Positions 61,691 through 64,000 of a stretch of 64,000 bases of DNA are shown one piece after another (the first letter of the stretch is position 1; each line of letters opens with the position of its first letter). This DNA comes from an uncultured Aliiroseovarius sp. (GTDB lineage: Bacteria > Pseudomonadota > Alphaproteobacteria > Rhodobacterales > Rhodobacteraceae): the NCBI RefSeq assembly GCF_947492455.1, contig NZ_CANLNB010000001.1:372001-436000 (forward strand). The letters run 5' to 3'. The notes under the pieces are model-generated. The model ran no database searches and had not been told where the DNA came from. It was given only the letters and a program-made list of their open reading frames with translations. A program made the position numbers and the translations under genes.

Positions 61691-63274
61691 TCAGGGGGTC
61701 AGATGCATGGCGGAATTCGGCGCAGGCTGAAACTCGCGCTGGGCGGGGCGGACGTGGAAGCGGGCCATTGTGGCGCCACGCACCAAGGGGACGAAATGGC
61801 ATTCGACCTGCCGTCCATCCAGAAGGGCGATATGGTCGGACCACGTTTGACGTTCGCCATGGGCGGCCACGAATTCTTTCAGCATGCGCCAGACCGGCGT
61901 GTCGCCCGCGGTGCCGCGCCAAGTGCGGATCGCGTCGCCCAGATTGATATCCTCAAGCGTGGTGGACGGATCATTGCCCCACAGCTTGGTATAGGCCGCG
62001 TTCGACATGGACAGCACCCCACCGGGCGAGAAGATGGCAATCGCGTCCTCGATACAGTCCAGCGCGGATTGGCCCATCTCAAGCTCGCGGCGGAAGCGGC
62101 GGGTGAGCGAGATTTCGGACGTAATGTCTTCGAACAGGAAGGCCACGGCGCCATCCGGATGCGGGCGCCCGGTAATGCGATAGGTCTGACCGGTGGGCAG
62201 GGACCACGTTTCCTCGTAGGTGCCATTCACCGCGGCACTTTCCAGATCTGACATCTGTTGCCGCCACGAGACATAATCCTTTGGTTCCGGCATCATCCGC
62301 TTCTCGCGCAGGCGGTCGAGGAAGGTAAACAGCGTGGGTTTGCCCACAAGGAACGAAGCATCCAGCGCCAAAATATCGGTCAGGGCCGGGTTGAACAGGG
62401 TCAGCTGCCGTTTGCGGTCGAAAATGGCCAGACCGATGGGAAGATGCGCAAAGGTTTTGGTCAGGGTCGAGACGAACTCGGTCCGTGATTTTTCGGCATT
62501 TACCACGCGATCCACGGGGATGGCGGTCAGCAGGGTCTCGGTCCCCAAGGGGGCGTCGTGCAGCTCGAACCAGTGGCGTTCACCATCGGTGGGCAGCTGG
62601 ACGGCCACGCGGCGCGGGGTTTCCAAGTTTTTGGCATCTTCAAGCCGGGGCCGATCAAACAGCTTTTGCGGGGGCCAGCTGGCGACCTCGTCCGAGGTGT
62701 CGGGGTCGGCGGCCTGATCCAGATAAGTCTTGTTGGCCCATGTGATTTTGCCGTTTGCGTCTTCGCGCCACATCATGACGGGTGCGTGATGCGCAATCGC
62801 GCGCAGCCCGTCCAATTCGTCCCGCATGGCGTCAAAGCTGACACGGTCGACAATCGGATCGGCGCCCTCGGTGCCAGCGGTTACCAAGTGGATCCGCGCT
62901 AGCCCGTCGCGCCATTCCGCGTCAATGCGATGCGCCCCGTCAGTCGAGGGGATCGAGAGCGTGCCAAGCTCGGCCAGTTCGCCGATCTGGTTGGACAGGT
63001 TGGGAAAGCGCGCCTCCAGGACTTGTGATAGATGCTGCCAGTCAGAGCCGGAGTTGTGCCGCGGAAGCGCATCCAGAATCTGACGCCCCGCCGGGGTCAC
63101 ATCTGTCAGCATCTGATCATCGAACAGAAAGACGACGCTGTCTTTTTCCTGCGAGGTCCGCTTGCGCAGCTTTCGATCCCGCGCCGGGTCCAGCACGGAA
63201 AGAATGTACAGCGCCGCGATCGAGATTGTGAGGGCCGTCAGCACCAGCCCCACCGCGTAAAGAGTATTCATCAT
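61691..63274 (-). CDS. Membrane-anchored multi-PAS protein without kinase domain
   Basis: A 527-residue protein with one N-terminal membrane helix (about residues 3-28) and at least three PAS-like modules, near 160-270, 285-390 (FAHLPIGLAIFDRKRQLTLFNP) and 405-510 (ALDCIEDAIAIFSPGGVLSMSN). No histidine-kinase dimerisation or ATPase domain follows. The protein stops 15 residues after the last PAS. It could be a non-catalytic sensor that acts through a partner kinase; a relation to the N-terminal part of DivL is possible but unproved. The start could also be the GTG at 63280 or the ATG at 63271. A CtrA-type palindrome lies 68 bp upstream. Confidence 0.78.
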   Translation of the reverse strand: MMNTLYAVGLVLTALTISIAALYILSVLDPARDRKLRKRTSQEKDSVVFLFDDQMLTDVTPAGRQILDALPRHNSGSDWQHLSQVLEARFPNLSNQIGELAELGTLSIPSTDGAHRIDAEWRDGLARIHLVTAGTEGADPIVDRVSFDAMRDELDGLRAIAHHAPVMMWREDANGKITWANKTYLDQAADPDTSDEVASWPPQKLFDRPRLEDAKNLETPRRVAVQLPTDGERHWFELHDAPLGTETLLTAIPVDRVVNAEKSRTEFVSTLTKTFAHLPIGLAIFDRKRQLTLFNPALTDILALDASFLVGKPTLFTFLDRLREKRMMPEPKDYVSWRQQMSDLESAAVNGTYEETWSLPTGQTYRITGRPHPDGAVAFLFEDITSEISLTRRFRRELEMGQSALDCIEDAIAIFSPGGVLSMSNAAYTKLWGNDPSTTLEDINLGDAIRTWRGTAGDTPVWRMLKEFVAAHGERQTWSDHIALLDGRQVECHFVPLVRGATMARFHVRPAQREFQPAPNSAMHLTP

Positions 63275-63341
63275 GTCCACACCTGTCGTTTCGGCGGTCT
63301 GCCACCCGCGTTATCAACGGATTAACCTTAGTCTGGTGTGG

Positions 63342-63356
63342 TTAATGAAGGTTTAA
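63342..63356. promoter_or_regulatory. CtrA-type palindrome upstream of the PAS gene
   Basis: TTAA-TGAAGGT-TTAA, a perfect TTAA-N7-TTAA, 68-82 bp upstream of the PAS gene start in the 113-bp gap behind regB. A further TTAACC half-site lies at 63322. The position fits direct CtrA control of the PAS gene. Confidence 0.55.
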
Positions 63357-63387
63357 TCAAGGTGAACTGCTTGATTCTACGGGGTTT

Positions 63388-64000
63388 CTAGCCCGCATCA
63401 TGGGTGAAATGAATATTCTCGCCCAGCGCGCCGCTTGTGTCTGTCGCTTCCAGCCCACGCGTGCCACGCCGCCATTCCACCTGTGCAATCGCGCCCGATT
63501 TCTCGCGCGGGTGGGGGCGGCCAGTATAAGGCGACGAGGCATTGGCGAAATGCAACGTGGCGCCGGTGCGTTCCAGCAGTGTCTTGGCGATGAACAGGCC
63601 CAGCCCCATGCCTTTGTACGCCTGCCGTTGGCCATGCTCGGCCTGCGATTTGCGGCGGCGGATGAAGGGGTCTCCGATCCAGCCCAGAACTTGCGGGGAA
63701 TACCCTTTGCCGTCGTCCAGAATGCGGATGGTGATGCGCTCGTCATTCCAGCACAGCTCGATCCAGACCTTGGTCGAGGCGAAATCCACTGCGTTCTGGA
63801 TCAGGTTGCGTAGCCCGTGAATGATCTCGGGGCGGCGCATCAGGATGGGCTGATCCAAGGGATCGGCCTCGATACAGGTGATCTCAATCTCAAGCGCCTT
63901 GCCGCGCTCGCGGTGGGGTTCGGCGGCCTCTTCGATCAGGGCGATCAGGGGGGCGTGTTTGACCAGCATGTCGTCTTTGCCGGCGCGGCCCATGGATTGC
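63388..64000 (-). CDS. regB: RegB/PrrB/ActS-type redox sensor histidine kinase, C-terminal part
   Basis: Only the last 204 codons are in the window; the frame runs off the right edge. The sequence SMGRAGKDDMLVKHAPLIAL and the ATPase domain (N box LRNLIQNAVDFA, G1 DDGKGYS, G2 GMGLGLFIAKTLLERTGA) match the C-terminal part of RegB/PrrB. That kinase controls anaerobic, respiratory and photosynthetic genes through RegA. The membrane domain, quinone site and phospho-His lie outside. regA is not in the window. Confidence 0.85.
   Translation of the reverse strand, partial: QSMGRAGKDDMLVKHAPLIALIEEAAEPHRERGKALEIEITCIEADPLDQPILMRRPEIIHGLRNLIQNAVDFASTKVWIELCWNDERITIRILDDGKGYSPQVLGWIGDPFIRRRKSQAEHGQRQAYKGMGLGLFIAKTLLERTGATLHFANASSPYTGRPHPREKSGAIAQVEWRRGTRGLEATDTSGALGENIHFTHDAG

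Noticed and set aside
1-64000. tRNA, rRNA, CRISPR arrays, insertion sequences, prophage or toxin-antitoxin genes
   Set aside because: The intergenic gaps were read on both strands and none contains a cloverleaf with tRNA consensus, spaced repeats, a transposase or integrase. Nearly all DNA is accounted for by housekeeping genes.

Overview
The window looks like chromosomal DNA of a Roseobacter-group alphaproteobacterium (Rhodobacterales). The basis is gene order and protein resemblance. The block maf / origin / hemJ / rho / mnmE / mnmG / rsmG / parA / parB, the left-hand series timA-mltA-smr, fxsA, secB, dnaQ-coaE-aroE-maf, and the run regB / PAS protein / tsaE / amgK / murU / addB / addA / trxA all have the layout expected of that order. 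The DNA is GC-rich and densely packed, with many 1-16 nt gene overlaps. I see no rRNA, tRNA, insertion sequence, prophage or CRISPR array. The genus cannot be fixed from the sequence alone.

Layout. 1-4 kb: a prolyl aminopeptidase start, ubiG, and a minus-strand run comF, grxC, nitrilase, marR, GNAT. 4-9 kb: a methyltransferase, hemH, hslVU and a lipoprotein hydrolase. 9-16 kb: smr, mltA, timA, fxsA, idi, secB, dnaQ, coaE, aroE, maf. About 15.9-16.3 kb: a gene-free segment with a perfect DnaA box, several near-matches and an AT-rich tract, which I read as the replication origin. 16.3-23.7 kb: hemJ, rho, mnmE, mnmG, rsmG, parA, parB, with two perfect 16-bp parS sites. 23.7-31.6 kb: hemW, rdgB, rph, hrcA-grpE, mutS, galE. 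31.8-42.3 kb: a malic enzyme fusion, a glutathionyl-hydroquinone reductase, a ClpP-like membrane protein, two unrelated isocitrate dehydrogenases, a ribokinase-type kinase, an SCP2 protein and argG. 42.4-46.9 kb: an exported coiled-coil protein, ilvA, and a divergent Hpt / REC-PP2C signalling pair. 47-53 kb: hslO, nudL, cca, an RNA methyltransferase, two L,D-transpeptidases, a CAP protein and trxA. 53-64 kb: addA, addB, murU, amgK, tsaE, a PAS protein and the 3' part of regB.

How the genes work together. The central part holds the machinery that starts replication and segregates the new origins (oriC, parS, ParA, ParB). DNA maintenance is represented by dnaQ, mutS, addAB, smr and rdgB. Protein quality control includes hslVU, hrcA-grpE, secB, hslO and trxA. 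Cell-wall turnover includes mltA, two L,D-transpeptidases and the amgK-murU recycling pair. Three intergenic regions carry perfect TTAA-N7-TTAA palindromes, the CtrA recognition pattern. Two of them precede signalling genes (hpt / REC-PP2C and the PAS protein), which suggests that part of this origin-proximal region belongs to the CtrA regulon.

The most interesting unexplained signals are: a 109-bp secB/dnaQ intergenic element that can fold into a three-way junction; a recurring word TAGAGAC / GAGACTA that often places rare codons inside conserved genes; the CtrA-type sites; and two exported or membrane proteins with no recognised function.
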